Position numbers and translations under genes: made by a program. A stretch of DNA of 64,000 bases from Vibrio sp. B1FLJ16 (GTDB lineage: Bacteria; Pseudomonadota; Gammaproteobacteria; Enterobacterales; Vibrionaceae): assembly GCF_905175385.1 (NCBI RefSeq), contig NZ_HG992749.1, positions 2,108,001 through 2,172,000 of the forward strand, written 5' to 3'. Positions 16,140 to 25,092 of this stretch are shown here, in pieces. Under the pieces are notes generated by a model. That model saw only the letters and a list, made by a program, of their open reading frames with translations, was not told the origin of the DNA and ran no database searches. The number at the start of each line of letters is the position of its first letter. The stretch's first letter is position 1.

Positions 16140-17447
16140 ATGACTCATAATAAGCGTCTGTTCAAAAAGACTCTCTTAGCAGTAACGGTAGCTTTTGCCT
16201 CAGGTCAAACTATGGCAGCTGGTTTCCAACTCAATGCCCAATCAGCAACCGGCCTTGGCCGCGCGTTTGCTGGTGATGCAGTAATTGCAGACAACGCATC
16301 TGTAATGGCACGTAACCCAGCAGCGATGGCTCTGTTTGACAAAATGGAACTGTCTTTAGGTTTCGAAAGCATTACTTCACTGATCGAAGTGAAAAATGCC
16401 ACATACCAAAACAACCTACCAGCGTTCATGGGTGGCCAACCAATCATTACTAACGTTCCTGATGCAGATGACGTTGGTGGTACCTCTATTGCGCCAAACA
16501 TTCACCTGATTGTTCCGGTCAACAGCAAATTCGCTTGGGGTGTCAATGCGTACACCAACTTCGGCACAAAAACTGAATTTTCAGATAGCTACATCGCAGC
16601 TGAATACGGTGGCCTAACAGACGTAAAAAGCTTTAACTTTGGTTTAGCAGGTTCTTACCGTCTGAACGAACAATGGAGCTTTGGCGCAGGTCTAGATCTG
16701 GTCTATGGCCAAGGCACTATGAAGCGAGTAGCTGGTAACGGATTCCCATCAGCACCTGTAGTCCTACCGACTGGCGACATTATTCCACCAGCGGGAACTA
16801 CGCTTCTTGACGTAGATAAAGCTGACGGCTGGGCAGTTGGTTTCAACCTTGGTACCGTTTACGAGCTAGACGAAAATAACCGTTTTGGTTTCGCCTACCA
16901 CTACAGCCCAGAATTTGAAGCAGAAGACGATAAAGGTCAGAAGATCACATTGCCTCTGCCTGACATCGCTGAGTTCTCTGGTTACCATAAAATCGAAGAT
17001 ACTAAGTTCGCGGTGCACTACAGCGTGCAGTACATTGGCTGGAAAGATTTCGACCAAATCGATTTTCGCAACCTAGACGCTGCATCTTCACCTGTTGGTG
17101 GCACAACTGGTTCTTATGATAAAAAGTACGAATGGCAAGATGGCTGGCACTACGCGATTGGTGGTACTTACTACCTGAACAATGACTGGACACTTCGCGC
17201 AGGCTACATGTACGACACAAGTGCACAAGACAGCTTAACATCAATTTCTGTACCAGATTCAGATCGCCAGTGGCTATCAACGGGCTTCACGTACCACATC
17301 GACAGCAAGTCTAACGTTGATTTCGGCTTCACTTATTTGATGGGCGATGAGACTAAAGTTGAAGAATCTATTGCTGCTACGTCTATTACAGCAACAACTA
17401 AAGCAGATGCAGTCCTAGTTGGCTTACAATACAGCCGCAGCTTCTAA
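16140..17447 (+). CDS. fadL: FadL/OmpP1-type outer membrane long-chain fatty acid porin (copy 1)
   Basis: This 435-residue protein has a Sec signal peptide of about 26 residues ending TMA-AGFQL. The mature N-terminus has the FadL hatch-domain pattern AGFQLNAQSATGLGRAFAG, followed by a conserved ARNPAAM. The rest shows alternating amphipathic strands and ends in a C-terminal aromatic residue (YSRSF), as expected of a 14-strand outer-membrane barrel. FadL takes up long-chain fatty acids by lateral diffusion, and some paralogues carry other hydrophobic compounds. Start ATG 16140 follows an AAGGA. It is a tandem paralogue of the next gene but has its own terminator (17486-17511) and a possible FadR site. 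Confidence 0.92.
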   Translation: MTHNKRLFKKTLLAVTVAFASGQTMAAGFQLNAQSATGLGRAFAGDAVIADNASVMARNPAAMALFDKMELSLGFESITSLIEVKNATYQNNLPAFMGGQPIITNVPDADDVGGTSIAPNIHLIVPVNSKFAWGVNAYTNFGTKTEFSDSYIAAEYGGLTDVKSFNFGLAGSYRLNEQWSFGAGLDLVYGQGTMKRVAGNGFPSAPVVLPTGDIIPPAGTTLLDVDKADGWAVGFNLGTVYELDENNRFGFAYHYSPEFEAEDDKGQKITLPLPDIAEFSGYHKIEDTKFAVHYSVQYIGWKDFDQIDFRNLDAASSPVGGTTGSYDKKYEWQDGWHYAIGGTYYLNNDWTLRAGYMYDTSAQDSLTSISVPDSDRQWLSTGFTYHIDSKSNVDFGFTYLMGDETKVEESIAATSITATTKADAVLVGLQYSRSF

Positions 17448-17756
17448 GTTAGCGAATAGTTCGTTAACAAAAGAACACTCTATATAAAAGGCTGGATTTC
17501 CAGCCTTTTTTCATATCCAAACATTATTTGTTCCCCAATTTCAGTGTACACGTGTATCTGAATACCACCTTTGCACCTCACATGTGTTCGCTGAAAATCC
17601 TTTACACACCATTCACAAGCAGACTTTTAAACCAATTTAAAAACAAAAGTAAGAATTTAATACCAAAGCCATGTTATTTGCCGATTTTCATTTCTAAAGC
17701 AAAAGCTCTATCTTTAAAATTTTGTACCACGTTATTAATAATTCAGCGAACATGAA
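17448..17756. other. Gap between the two fadL genes (309 bp)
   Basis: After the terminator at 17486-17511 there are about 245 bp of AT-rich DNA without a gene, which must contain the promoter of the second fadL. A 10-bp perfect palindrome, TACACGTGTA, is at 17547-17556. An ATG-AAA-TGA minimal frame (17752-17760) overlaps the fadL start codon, and no strong Shine-Dalgarno sequence is visible before it. Confidence 0.5.
17486..17511 (+). terminator. Intrinsic terminator of fadL copy 1
   Basis: AAAAGGCTGG, ATTTC loop, CCAGCCTTTTTT, 40 bp after the stop codon. Confidence 0.9.
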
Positions 17757-19097
17757 ATGAAAACCAACAAGACTCTCCTTTCAGCAGCAGTAGCTTTCGG
17801 CCTGCTAGGCACTTCCAATGTGGTAAACGCAGCAGGGTTCCAACTTGCGGAATATTCTGCAACTGGCCTGGGCCGCGCGTACGCAGGCGAAGCTGCGATG
17901 GCTGACAACGCTAGCTCTCAATGGCGTAACCCTGCAATGCTAACGTATTTAAAAGGCACACAAGTGTCTGTTGGTGCGATTTATGTTAATCCGAACCTTG
18001 ATGTAGACGGTTCGACAACGCTTAAAAACCCGCTGAATGGCAGTGTTATAGGTACGACTCCAACTTCCTCTGATGACTTCGCTAACGACGCTGTCATTCC
18101 GAACTTTTACTTGTCACACCAGTACAATGATGAGTTCGCAGTCGGCCTGGCCTTTGGTACCAACTACGGTATGGAAACAGACCTGGGTACAGGCTTTGCT
18201 GCATCACACTTTGGTAATGAAGCCAGCGTGACGACAATGGAAGCGAACCTTAATGCAGCGTACAAGCTAAGCAATGCAATCAGCATTGGTGGTGGTATCC
18301 GCTATATCATCGGTGAAGGCAGCTTTGGTGCTACTGCGCCTGCAAGCAATATAGTTGGAATCAACCCTTCAACGGGCGCACCGATCAGTGCTCCTGAGGG
18401 TACGGCTCTAAAATACATGGAAGGTGATGATACCGCTTGGGGCTGGCAAATAGGCACAGCGTGGCAAATCAATGATAACCACCGCGTAGGCTTTGCATAT
18501 AAATCTGAAGTAGACCTTAAATTACAAGGACATGCAGAAGGACTTGGTTTTGGCTTTGAGGCTGGTCAGACTCGCGACAACGGTTACATGAACCTAAGCC
18601 TGCCAGCGACAGCTGAACTAGCAAGTTTCCACCAAATCACAGAACAGCTAGCTTTGCATGCAAGCATCAACTGGACTGACTGGAGCTCGTTCGAAAAGCT
18701 AGAAGCAAACCTGGATACAGCAGGCACTAAAATGGTTAAAGTTGAAAACTGGGAAGACAACTACCGCTTTGCTGTAGGCGCGACTTACCAACTTCAGCCT
18801 AAGCTGGCACTAAGAACAGGTGTTGCTTACGATACCTCCGCAGTGAGCGACAAAAACCGCACAATCACTATCCCAGAAACAGATCGTACTTGGCTAAGCG
18901 TTGGTGCAACCTATGACTGGACTAAAAACTTCAGCCTGGATGCTGGTTTCACTTACATCATTGCTAAAGATGCTCCTATCACAGAATCTCGCGGTTACTC
19001 ATCAGACGATACTGCTGAAACAGTAGGTGGTCAGTTTGTTGGTGAAACAACCGGCAACGTATGGCTGGTTGGTGTGCAGGCGAACTACCGATTCTGA
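17757..19097 (+). CDS. fadL: FadL/OmpP1-type outer membrane long-chain fatty acid porin (copy 2)
   Basis: This 446-residue protein has a signal peptide ending NVVNA-AGFQL (about residue 25). The mature protein begins AGFQLAEYSATGLGRAYAG with a downstream QWRNPAML, the same hatch signature as its neighbour, and ends with the barrel-insertion residue F (ANYRF). The two proteins are clearly homologous along their length but divergent, so the duplication is old; vibrios commonly keep this tandem pair. Because the second gene has its own leader and terminator (19139-19168), the two may be regulated separately. Substrates probably differ, but the sequence does not show how. Confidence 0.92.
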   Translation: MKTNKTLLSAAVAFGLLGTSNVVNAAGFQLAEYSATGLGRAYAGEAAMADNASSQWRNPAMLTYLKGTQVSVGAIYVNPNLDVDGSTTLKNPLNGSVIGTTPTSSDDFANDAVIPNFYLSHQYNDEFAVGLAFGTNYGMETDLGTGFAASHFGNEASVTTMEANLNAAYKLSNAISIGGGIRYIIGEGSFGATAPASNIVGINPSTGAPISAPEGTALKYMEGDDTAWGWQIGTAWQINDNHRVGFAYKSEVDLKLQGHAEGLGFGFEAGQTRDNGYMNLSLPATAELASFHQITEQLALHASINWTDWSSFEKLEANLDTAGTKMVKVENWEDNYRFAVGATYQLQPKLALRTGVAYDTSAVSDKNRTITIPETDRTWLSVGATYDWTKNFSLDAGFTYIIAKDAPITESRGYSSDDTAETVGGQFVGETTGNVWLVGVQANYRF

Positions 19098-19138
19098 TCT
19101 ACTATTTCAGATAAAGAGAAGAGAATAGATCAGGCACC

Positions 19139-19168
19139 AAAAAGGCTTAGCAGTTGCTAAGCCTTTTT
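19139..19168. terminator. Bidirectional intrinsic terminator
   Basis: AAAAAGGCTTAGC, AGTT loop, GCTAAGCCTTTTT, between fadL copy 2 and the convergent mlaA. Confidence 0.9.
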
Positions 19169-19193
19169 AATGCTAGTTAAGTAAATCGCAGTG

Positions 19194-19964
19194 TTAGAAG
19201 TCTTCTAAATACTCATCTAAGTAAGCTTCTTCTTCCTCATTTACTTCTTTGCCGTTTTCCACTTCCGCTTTAAAGTTCTGGCGCTGAATATAAACGTCAC
19301 GCGTTAATGCGTAAGGATCTGGTGAGTTATCCAGCTGCGCTTCTTGTGGAACAATCAGTGCACGCTTTTCCATACCTTCCAACGCCCACTTACCTAAGCC
19401 AGCCCAAAAATTCAGGTAGGACAATGGCAAATACATGCCGTCAACCGTATCCGTGACTTCACGTAAAGTATATGGACCGTAGCCAGGGATCATAAAGTAT
19501 GGGCCGTTTCCTACTCCGTAGTGGCCGACTGCGTCGCTAAAGGCTTTATTATCGTGTTTGGTAATGCCGGCTTTTGTAGCGATATCAAACAAACCGAAAA
19601 TACCAAAGGAAGAGTTAATCCAGAAGCGGTTAAAGTGCTCCACCGCTTTAGTGCCATTGCCCATGACTAGATTGTTTACCACACTGGCCGGTTCATCTAA
19701 GTTCGCCAGAAAGTTAGCAATACCAAAGCGAATTGGTGTCGGAGTGTATTCAACATACGCCAATGATACTGGACGTACCAAATATGGGTCTAAATAATCA
19801 TAGTTGATTTCCCACATGGCACGGTTAAAGCCTTCCAACGGATCGTACACATTAGAAGTCGTTTGATTTGTTTCTTCTGTTGTGGCCTCTTCAGGCACAG
19901 TTGAACAACCAACCATTCCAACTGCTAACAACAACAAAAAGGTGGTTTTACCCTTGTTATACAT
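19194..19964 (-). CDS. mlaA: Outer-membrane lipid-asymmetry lipoprotein MlaA (VacJ)
   Basis: MlaA is the outer-membrane component of the Mla phospholipid retrograde pathway and hands mislocalised phospholipids to MlaC. The signal peptide ends in a lipobox (VGMVGC), so the protein is lipidated on that cysteine. The family core follows: DPLEGFNRAMWEINY, the NFLANLDEP segment, and the GPYFMIPGYGPYTLRE motif. A further in-frame ATG at 19976 would add MENR. ATG 19964 is preferred because GGAAA lies just before it and because the signal peptide then begins normally (MYNKGK). The C-terminus is acidic (EEEEAYLDEYLEDF). Its position near fadL is conserved with E. coli. Confidence 0.93.
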   Translation of the reverse strand: MYNKGKTTFLLLLAVGMVGCSTVPEEATTEETNQTTSNVYDPLEGFNRAMWEINYDYLDPYLVRPVSLAYVEYTPTPIRFGIANFLANLDEPASVVNNLVMGNGTKAVEHFNRFWINSSFGIFGLFDIATKAGITKHDNKAFSDAVGHYGVGNGPYFMIPGYGPYTLREVTDTVDGMYLPLSYLNFWAGLGKWALEGMEKRALIVPQEAQLDNSPDPYALTRDVYIQRQNFKAEVENGKEVNEEEEAYLDEYLEDF

Positions 19965-19988
19965 TCTATTTTCCATAACGACTATGTT

Positions 19989-20020
19989 ATACCGTTCACT
20001 TAATTACAGTGATTAGTATC
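19989..20020. repeat. Short ATACC/GGTAT-type palindrome upstream of mlaA
   Basis: ATACC...CACT and CAGTGATTAGTAT face each other. The right arm resembles the right end of the repeat elements at 2519 and 62621 (ACTGTGATTGGTATTA). Probably a solo or truncated copy; it lies within the mlaA leader or promoter. Confidence 0.4.
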
Positions 20021-20025
20021 ATTAA

Positions 20026-20068
20026 TATACTCAAGTAACCTAATACATTCTGAAGTCACTTGAGTATA
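20026..20068. repeat. TATACTCAAGT palindromic repeat, copy 1
   Basis: TATACTCAAGTAAC and GTCACTTGAGTATA form imperfect inverted arms. A related and better preserved element is at 27377-27434 (TATACCCAAGTGAC arms). The two copies flank the ccm operon. Confidence 0.6.
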
Positions 20069-20069
20069 T

Positions 20070-20094
20070 AAACAAAGGCCAGCTAACGCTGGCC
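20070..20094 (-). terminator. Intrinsic terminator of the ccm operon
   Basis: On the minus strand, GGCCAGC, GTTA loop, GCTGGCC, then TTTGTTT. It lies about 75 bp after the ccmI stop codon. Confidence 0.75.
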
Positions 20095-20110
20095 TCGGAT
20101 ATTCTACTCG

Positions 20111-20155
20111 ATAGTGTTAAGTCATACCACTGCATGGTACTGACCTGAACACTAT
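20111..20155. repeat. 45-bp imperfect palindrome in the ccm operon 3' region
   Basis: ATAGTGTT and AACACTAT are perfect 8-bp outer arms, with further paired blocks inside (GTC/GAC and ACCA/TGGT). It lies between the ccmI stop (20168) and the terminator, so it would form a long hairpin in the 3' UTR. Confidence 0.55.
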
Positions 20156-20167
20156 TGATATTACTAA

Positions 20168-21382
20168 TTAATACTGCTTATTGATTGTAACTTCAACAGG
20201 TTGACCAAATTCGACCACCCCACTTTCACCATGCCAATCATGATCGCGCGTTGCTACGTTACCATCAGAGTCAACACGGACACGCACCAAAAGCTTGTCC
20301 AGTGAAGACAGCTTTGAGCCTTGCATCATGGCATTGCCGTCATCTAAAACCACGGTGCGCGGGAACGCCGCTAACGGGTAACGAGCAGCTGCTACAGGCA
20401 TTGGAGAACCATCAGCGCGGTGAACAGAAACGATGAGAACACCGTTCGGGTTAACCTTAGCTTCAGGAGCCAGATTGATAGTAACTGCGACACTCTTATC
20501 AGGTGCAACTGTTTCTCCCATCTGCTTACGCGCACTGTCAATACTACGGGAAAGCATCTCATAACGGCTGTCTTGCGGTCCGATCACTTGCTGCATAATA
20601 CCCCAGTACTTAATCGCAGCTGGGTAGTCCTTACGCTCAAAAGCATCGAATGCCAGTAGTGAGAACACGCGCAGATCAACCTGATCTTGCTGAACGAGTT
20701 TTCCCAGTAGCGAACGTGCGGTGTTCTGATCTATTTCTTCCTGAGACAGCATCAGCGCTTGCGCATAACCCAGCATGATATCAGGGTCCTGAGGCTCAAG
20801 ATTATATGACTTCTCCATCGCATCGATCGCAGTAGATACATCGCGGTTTGCCAGTGCAATACGGCCTAATAGTAACCAACCGGTTGAGTCTTCCGGCTGA
20901 TAATGAAGACGTGTACGCAATGCCAAAGTCAAATCTGCCATTTCATCATCGCTTAGCGGCTCAGCTGTACTAGACATTAGCTTTTTTGATAACGCCGGAA
21001 GGTTTGCAGAGACTTCCTGCCACTTGACCACCTCTTGGGATGCACCAAATTTGTAGTACAGACCATAGCTCAAGACAACAGTTAAAATCACTGAAGGTAC
21101 TAATACCGCTACCGGAGAGACTTTTGTCTCCTGATGACTTTTATCACCAGGGATATCATCCAATAACGATTGTTTCAGATCCGAAATCAAATCGTCCTGG
21201 TTCTCAACCAGTCCTTCTTCATCCTCTTCCTGTAGCTCTGATAAACGATCTTTATAAAACGCCTTGTTTAGTTCATCACGTAATACTTCATCGTTGTTTG
21301 CTTTCTGCTTCATTAGTGGCATTGCCACCATCGCACAGGCAATCAGCGTTAAAACAACAGTAGAAATCCAAAATAGTGTCAT
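20168..21382 (-). CDS. ccmI: c-type cytochrome biogenesis protein CcmI
   Basis: CcmI is the apocytochrome c chaperone of the system I haem-ligation machinery. It binds the C-terminus of apocytochromes and presents them to CcmFH. In 404 residues there is an N-terminal transmembrane helix, a basic and acidic cytoplasmic loop (about 25-95), a second transmembrane helix near 95-115 (PVAVLVPSVILTVVLSYG), then a periplasmic TPR domain (LLLGRIALANRDVSTAIDAMEKSYNL repeats) and a C-terminal beta-rich domain. It is the last gene of the operon; its first base coincides with the end of ccmH. Confidence 0.93.
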   Translation of the reverse strand: MTLFWISTVVLTLIACAMVAMPLMKQKANNDEVLRDELNKAFYKDRLSELQEEDEEGLVENQDDLISDLKQSLLDDIPGDKSHQETKVSPVAVLVPSVILTVVLSYGLYYKFGASQEVVKWQEVSANLPALSKKLMSSTAEPLSDDEMADLTLALRTRLHYQPEDSTGWLLLGRIALANRDVSTAIDAMEKSYNLEPQDPDIMLGYAQALMLSQEEIDQNTARSLLGKLVQQDQVDLRVFSLLAFDAFERKDYPAAIKYWGIMQQVIGPQDSRYEMLSRSIDSARKQMGETVAPDKSVAVTINLAPEAKVNPNGVLIVSVHRADGSPMPVAAARYPLAAFPRTVVLDDGNAMMQGSKLSSLDKLLVRVRVDSDGNVATRDHDWHGESGVVEFGQPVEVTINKQY

Positions 21383-21867
21383 TACTTGTTCTCTCCGCTG
21401 TTTTCTTCTTTAAGCAACTCTTTGAGTCGAGCTTCTTTTTGCTCGTCCCATTGCTCATCACTATTTGCAACTGCTTTAGCTTTAGATTTGCGGCTACGAA
21501 TTACAATCAATGTAAAGCCAACCAGAACAACAGCAAGCGGACCAAGCCATAAAATAGCGGTAGCCAACGTAAATGGAGGGTTGTAAGTTACAAAGTTACC
21601 ATAACGTGCAACCATGTAATCAACGATCTCATCTTTCGACTTGCCCTCTTTCGTCATCTCATACACCTTGTGGCGTAAGTCCTGAGCTAACTCAGCGTTA
21701 GAGTCAGAAATCGTATTGTTTTGACACTTAGGGCAACGGAGCGTGTGGCTTAACTCTTTAAACTGCTGCTCTTGTTTTAAGTTATCAAACTCATACACCT
21801 CAATTGCAGCTTGAGCCGCCAATGAGAATGTCAGCGCAGCGAATACTGCTAAAATCACCTTTCTCAT
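21382..21867 (-). CDS. ccmH: Cytochrome c-type biogenesis protein CcmH
   Basis: This 161-residue thiol-redox component of system I keeps the CXXCH motif of apocytochromes reduced. A signal peptide (MRKVILAVFAALTFSLAAQA) is followed by the conserved motif LRCPKCQN with C45 and C48, then a helical domain, then a C-terminal transmembrane helix (about 105-125) and a charged tail. The start overlaps the ccmG stop. The length fits the short form of CcmH, with the TPR part encoded separately as ccmI. Confidence 0.94.
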   Translation of the reverse strand: MRKVILAVFAALTFSLAAQAAIEVYEFDNLKQEQQFKELSHTLRCPKCQNNTISDSNAELAQDLRHKVYEMTKEGKSKDEIVDYMVARYGNFVTYNPPFTLATAILWLGPLAVVLVGFTLIVIRSRKSKAKAVANSDEQWDEQKEARLKELLKEENSGENK

Positions 21868-22418
21868 AGCTTAGCCTCCTCAACCAATTGGTTGTACAGC
21901 GGTTCCAAAGTACTTGCCCAGTTGCGCGGATTGACATCACCAACATGTCGGTAGCGGATGATACCGTCGGCATCGATAATGAACGTTTCCGGAGCGCCGT
22001 AAACACCTAGATCCAAGCCCAGCATACCGCTGCCATCAAACAGACTAATAAGGTAAGGGTTACCTAAGTCGTTTAACCAGCCAACGGCTTTAGTGCGATC
22101 ATCTTTATAGTTCATACCAATGATCTTCACGCCTTTATCAGCCAGTTCATTCAGATATTTGTGCTCTGCAAAACAGGTCGGACACCAAGTTGCCCAAACG
22201 TTTAACAGTAGCGGCTCACCTTTGAATATTGACTGGTCGTACTGTTTGCCCGGTTCAGCCAGATCCTCAAGGCGGAATGCTGGCACAGTCTTTCCTACTA
22301 AAACAGATTCAAGCTTTGTCGGGTCATCACCCTCTTGGTTTCGCATCAACTGCGTTGCAAAGATCCCAGCAAGGACCAAAAAAGCAACTAATGGAATAAA
22401 CAACACTTTTTTATTCAT
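21864..22418 (-). CDS. ccmG: Thiol:disulfide interchange protein DsbE/CcmG
   Basis: CcmG is a membrane-anchored periplasmic thioredoxin-like protein that receives electrons from DsbD/CcdA for apocytochrome reduction. From ATG 22418 it has 184 residues: an N-terminal anchor ([20 protein letters not shown]) and a thioredoxin fold with the active site WCPTC in the NVWATWCPTC segment. The same frame is open for 30 more codons inside ccmF, but those residues do not belong to the family, so ATG 22418 is chosen; it overlaps the end of ccmF by 8 bp. Confidence 0.94.
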   Translation of the reverse strand: MNKKVLFIPLVAFLVLAGIFATQLMRNQEGDDPTKLESVLVGKTVPAFRLEDLAEPGKQYDQSIFKGEPLLLNVWATWCPTCFAEHKYLNELADKGVKIIGMNYKDDRTKAVGWLNDLGNPYLISLFDGSGMLGLDLGVYGAPETFIIDADGIIRYRHVGDVNPRNWASTLEPLYNQLVEEAKL

Positions 22419-24396
22419 ATTGTGCAACTTGCTCCTTTGACTTAGAGCTCTTCTTAGATGACTTACGGAAACGGTAACGCTTGTCAGAAATCGCCAGGCC
22501 ACCACCAATTGCCATGATCAAAGCACCAGCCCAGATCCAACGAACAAATGGTTTGTAGTAAATACGGACTGCCCATGAGCGGTTATCTTCCAGACGCTCT
22601 CCCATCGCAATGTAAAGGTCACGGGTCACACCGCGATCAATCGCTGCCTCAGTCATCATAGACTTCGCTGTACGATAGAAACGTTTCTCCGCATGCAGCG
22701 TATTGATGTAACTGCCGTTATGAGTCACTTCAAAATCAGCGATATAACCATCATAGTTCGGACCATCTTTGTCACGCAGGCCAGAGAAATAGAAATCATA
22801 ACCCTGAATCTGGAAATGCTCACCCGGTGCCAGACGTACATCGCGTTCAATACTGTAATTTTGCACCATCGCAATACCAATAATGGTTACTGCCAGACCA
22901 ATGTGCCCCATCATCATCGCCCAGTGACTGCGTTGTAATTTACCGACACCTTCGACAAAACTATGGCGATGCGTTGCACGTCCATGTAACTCAAAACCAT
23001 GCATTACGATGATCCAAATCGCCATAACCCAACCGATGTAGGCCATAATCTGGAAGAAATCAGCAAACAGATAAACACATACGGCCGCTAATAGCAGTGC
23101 AGTTACCCCTGAGATCACCATTGGTTTAACAATGGATGACAACTGGTCTCGCTTCCAGCGGATAAGTGGACCTATGCCTAACAAGAAGGCAAACGGCATC
23201 ATCAGCCACGCGAACAACATGTCGAAGAATGGCGCGCCAATAGAAACAGAGCCCAAACCAATTTGTTTGTGAACCAGCGGCAGCAAAGTACCAACCAACA
23301 CAACAACAAGTGCTGCGATGAGTAATACATTGTTACCTAGCAAGACGTTTTCACGTGATACTAAGCTGAAGTTTCCGCGTACACGGACAGATGCCCCTTT
23401 AAGAGCAAACAATAACAGCGAGCCACCGATAACAAATACGAGGAAGCCAAGAATAAACATGCCTCGAGCCGGATCAGAGGCAAATGCGTGTACGGATACC
23501 AAAATACCTGAACGTACAAGGAACGTGCCTAGCAGACTCAGCGAGAATGCAGAGATTGCCAATAACACTGTCCACGCCTTAAACGTGCCGCGCTTCTCTG
23601 TCACAGCCAGAGAGTGCATCAATGCAGTACCAGCTAGCCAAGGCATAAATGACGCGTTTTCTACCGGGTCCCAGAACCACCAGCCACCCCAGCCTAATTC
23701 GTAATACGCCCACCAAGAGCCTAATGCGATACCTACTGTGAGGAATACCCAAGCGGCAGTTGTCCAGGGACGAGACCAGCGAGCCCAGGCTGTATCAAGA
23801 CGCCCGGTCATCAAAGAAGCAATTGCAAATGAGAATGCTACAGAGAAGCCTACATAACCCATGTAAAGCATAGGCGGGTGAACAATCAGACCCGGATCTT
23901 GCAGAAGCGGGTTTAAGTCACGGCCGTCAACAGGGAAGAATGGCAAGGTGCGCAGGAACGGGCTGGAGGTAAAGATGATAAACATCAGGAAGCCAACAGA
24001 AATCATCCCCATCACAGCCAATACGCGAGCGACAGATTCCTGTGGCATACCGCGACTGAATGTCGCCACGGCAACTGTCCAGGCAGCCTGGATTAGAACC
24101 CAAAGAAGTAGCGAACCTTCGTGCGCACCCCAAACAGCGGTCAGACGGTAATACCAGGGTAACTGGCTGTTTGAGTTACTGGCTACATACTGCAGCGTAA
24201 AGTCGTTAGTATAAAAGCCCCAACATAAAATTATGAAGGAGAACAACAGCATAATGAACATCGACCAAGATAACGGCCGAGCTGTATTCATCAGCATGGT
24301 GCTATTATTTGATGCACCCCATAGTGGCAGTATGCTTAGCAGCACAGCCATCGCGAGCGATAATATGAGGGCAAAGTGACCGATTTCTGCAATCAT
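22411..24396 (-). CDS. ccmF: Haem lyase CcmF
   Basis: CcmF, with CcmH, attaches haem to the apocytochrome. This 661-residue polytopic inner-membrane protein has the tryptophan-rich WWD signature ([19 protein letters not shown], near residues 235-253) that faces the periplasm, and conserved histidines in the flanking loops (such as [11 protein letters not shown]). The family length is 640-660. It lies mid-operon, overlapping ccmE by 4 bp and ccmG by 8 bp. Confidence 0.96.
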   Translation of the reverse strand: MIAEIGHFALILSLAMAVLLSILPLWGASNNSTMLMNTARPLSWSMFIMLLFSFIILCWGFYTNDFTLQYVASNSNSQLPWYYRLTAVWGAHEGSLLLWVLIQAAWTVAVATFSRGMPQESVARVLAVMGMISVGFLMFIIFTSSPFLRTLPFFPVDGRDLNPLLQDPGLIVHPPMLYMGYVGFSVAFSFAIASLMTGRLDTAWARWSRPWTTAAWVFLTVGIALGSWWAYYELGWGGWWFWDPVENASFMPWLAGTALMHSLAVTEKRGTFKAWTVLLAISAFSLSLLGTFLVRSGILVSVHAFASDPARGMFILGFLVFVIGGSLLLFALKGASVRVRGNFSLVSRENVLLGNNVLLIAALVVVLVGTLLPLVHKQIGLGSVSIGAPFFDMLFAWLMMPFAFLLGIGPLIRWKRDQLSSIVKPMVISGVTALLLAAVCVYLFADFFQIMAYIGWVMAIWIIVMHGFELHGRATHRHSFVEGVGKLQRSHWAMMMGHIGLAVTIIGIAMVQNYSIERDVRLAPGEHFQIQGYDFYFSGLRDKDGPNYDGYIADFEVTHNGSYINTLHAEKRFYRTAKSMMTEAAIDRGVTRDLYIAMGERLEDNRSWAVRIYYKPFVRWIWAGALIMAIGGGLAISDKRYRFRKSSKKSSKSKEQVAQYE

Positions 24397-24878
24397 TGGT
24401 CGCTTCCTTGTTTTTGCTCAGAGCTGTATTTCATCGGTTCATGCGTTTTTTCCATCGCAGCTGCGATTTCTGGCGGCATGTAATCTTCATCGTGTTTCGC
24501 TAGCACTTCAAACGCTTCAATTGTAGTCGCGTCACGCAAAACACCCTGTGCAACAATGCCCTGTCCTTCACGGAACAAGTCTGGAAGAATACCTTCGTAA
24601 ACGACGGTCACTTTAGGGCCTATATCGTGCAGGTCAAAACTTACTTTCAATGAATCAGGATCGCGACGAACCGAGCCGTTAACCACCATACCACCGATTC
24701 GCAGACGCTGACCAACTTCTGGCTTAGTGCCATCCTCTTTACCATTGACCAGCTCTGTAGGCGTGTAGAAAAGGTCCATATTCTGGTTAAGCGCATAAAG
24801 CATCAAACCAATGGTTGCACTGATACCGACAAAGATAGCTAATACAACTCCCAGCCTCTTTTTACGTCTCGGGTTCAT
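24393..24878 (-). CDS. ccmE: Haem chaperone CcmE
   Basis: CcmE binds haem covalently in the periplasm and delivers it to CcmF. The 161-residue protein has an N-terminal membrane anchor (about 9-30) and a beta-barrel domain ([11 protein letters not shown] onward). The haem-binding histidine is H129 in the motif HDEDY (129-133), of the HxxxY type, so the His variant is used. Start and stop overlap ccmD and ccmF by 4 bp each. Confidence 0.95.
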   Translation of the reverse strand: MNPRRKKRLGVVLAIFVGISATIGLMLYALNQNMDLFYTPTELVNGKEDGTKPEVGQRLRIGGMVVNGSVRRDPDSLKVSFDLHDIGPKVTVVYEGILPDLFREGQGIVAQGVLRDATTIEAFEVLAKHDEDYMPPEIAAAMEKTHEPMKYSSEQKQGSDQ

Positions 24879-25081
24879 AACGTGTTCTCCATATTCTTCG
24901 CTGCGTCAATACGAGCTTGACGGTCAATTTTTGCTTTCACTTCATCCAATAATGCGTCACCGCGACGAAGACTAGTAATTAAAAGGATCAGCATCGATAG
25001 AAAGGTGATGCCAAACGAGCTCCATACGTATGATGCGTAGCCACCCATGGCAAAAAAGTCGCTCAGAGATTCAAAATACAT
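24875..25081 (-). CDS. ccmD: Haem exporter protein CcmD
   Basis: This 68-residue single-pass membrane protein has a family-typical start ([22 protein letters not shown] is its N-terminal block, about residues 1-22), one hydrophobic helix near 23-40, and a charged cytoplasmic tail. CcmD is needed to release holo-CcmE from the CcmABC complex. It is tightly packed between ccmC (11 bp gap) and ccmE (4 bp overlap). Confidence 0.92.
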   Translation of the reverse strand: MYFESLSDFFAMGGYASYVWSSFGITFLSMLILLITSLRRGDALLDEVKAKIDRQARIDAAKNMENTL

Positions 25082-25092
25082 AATTAACTACC

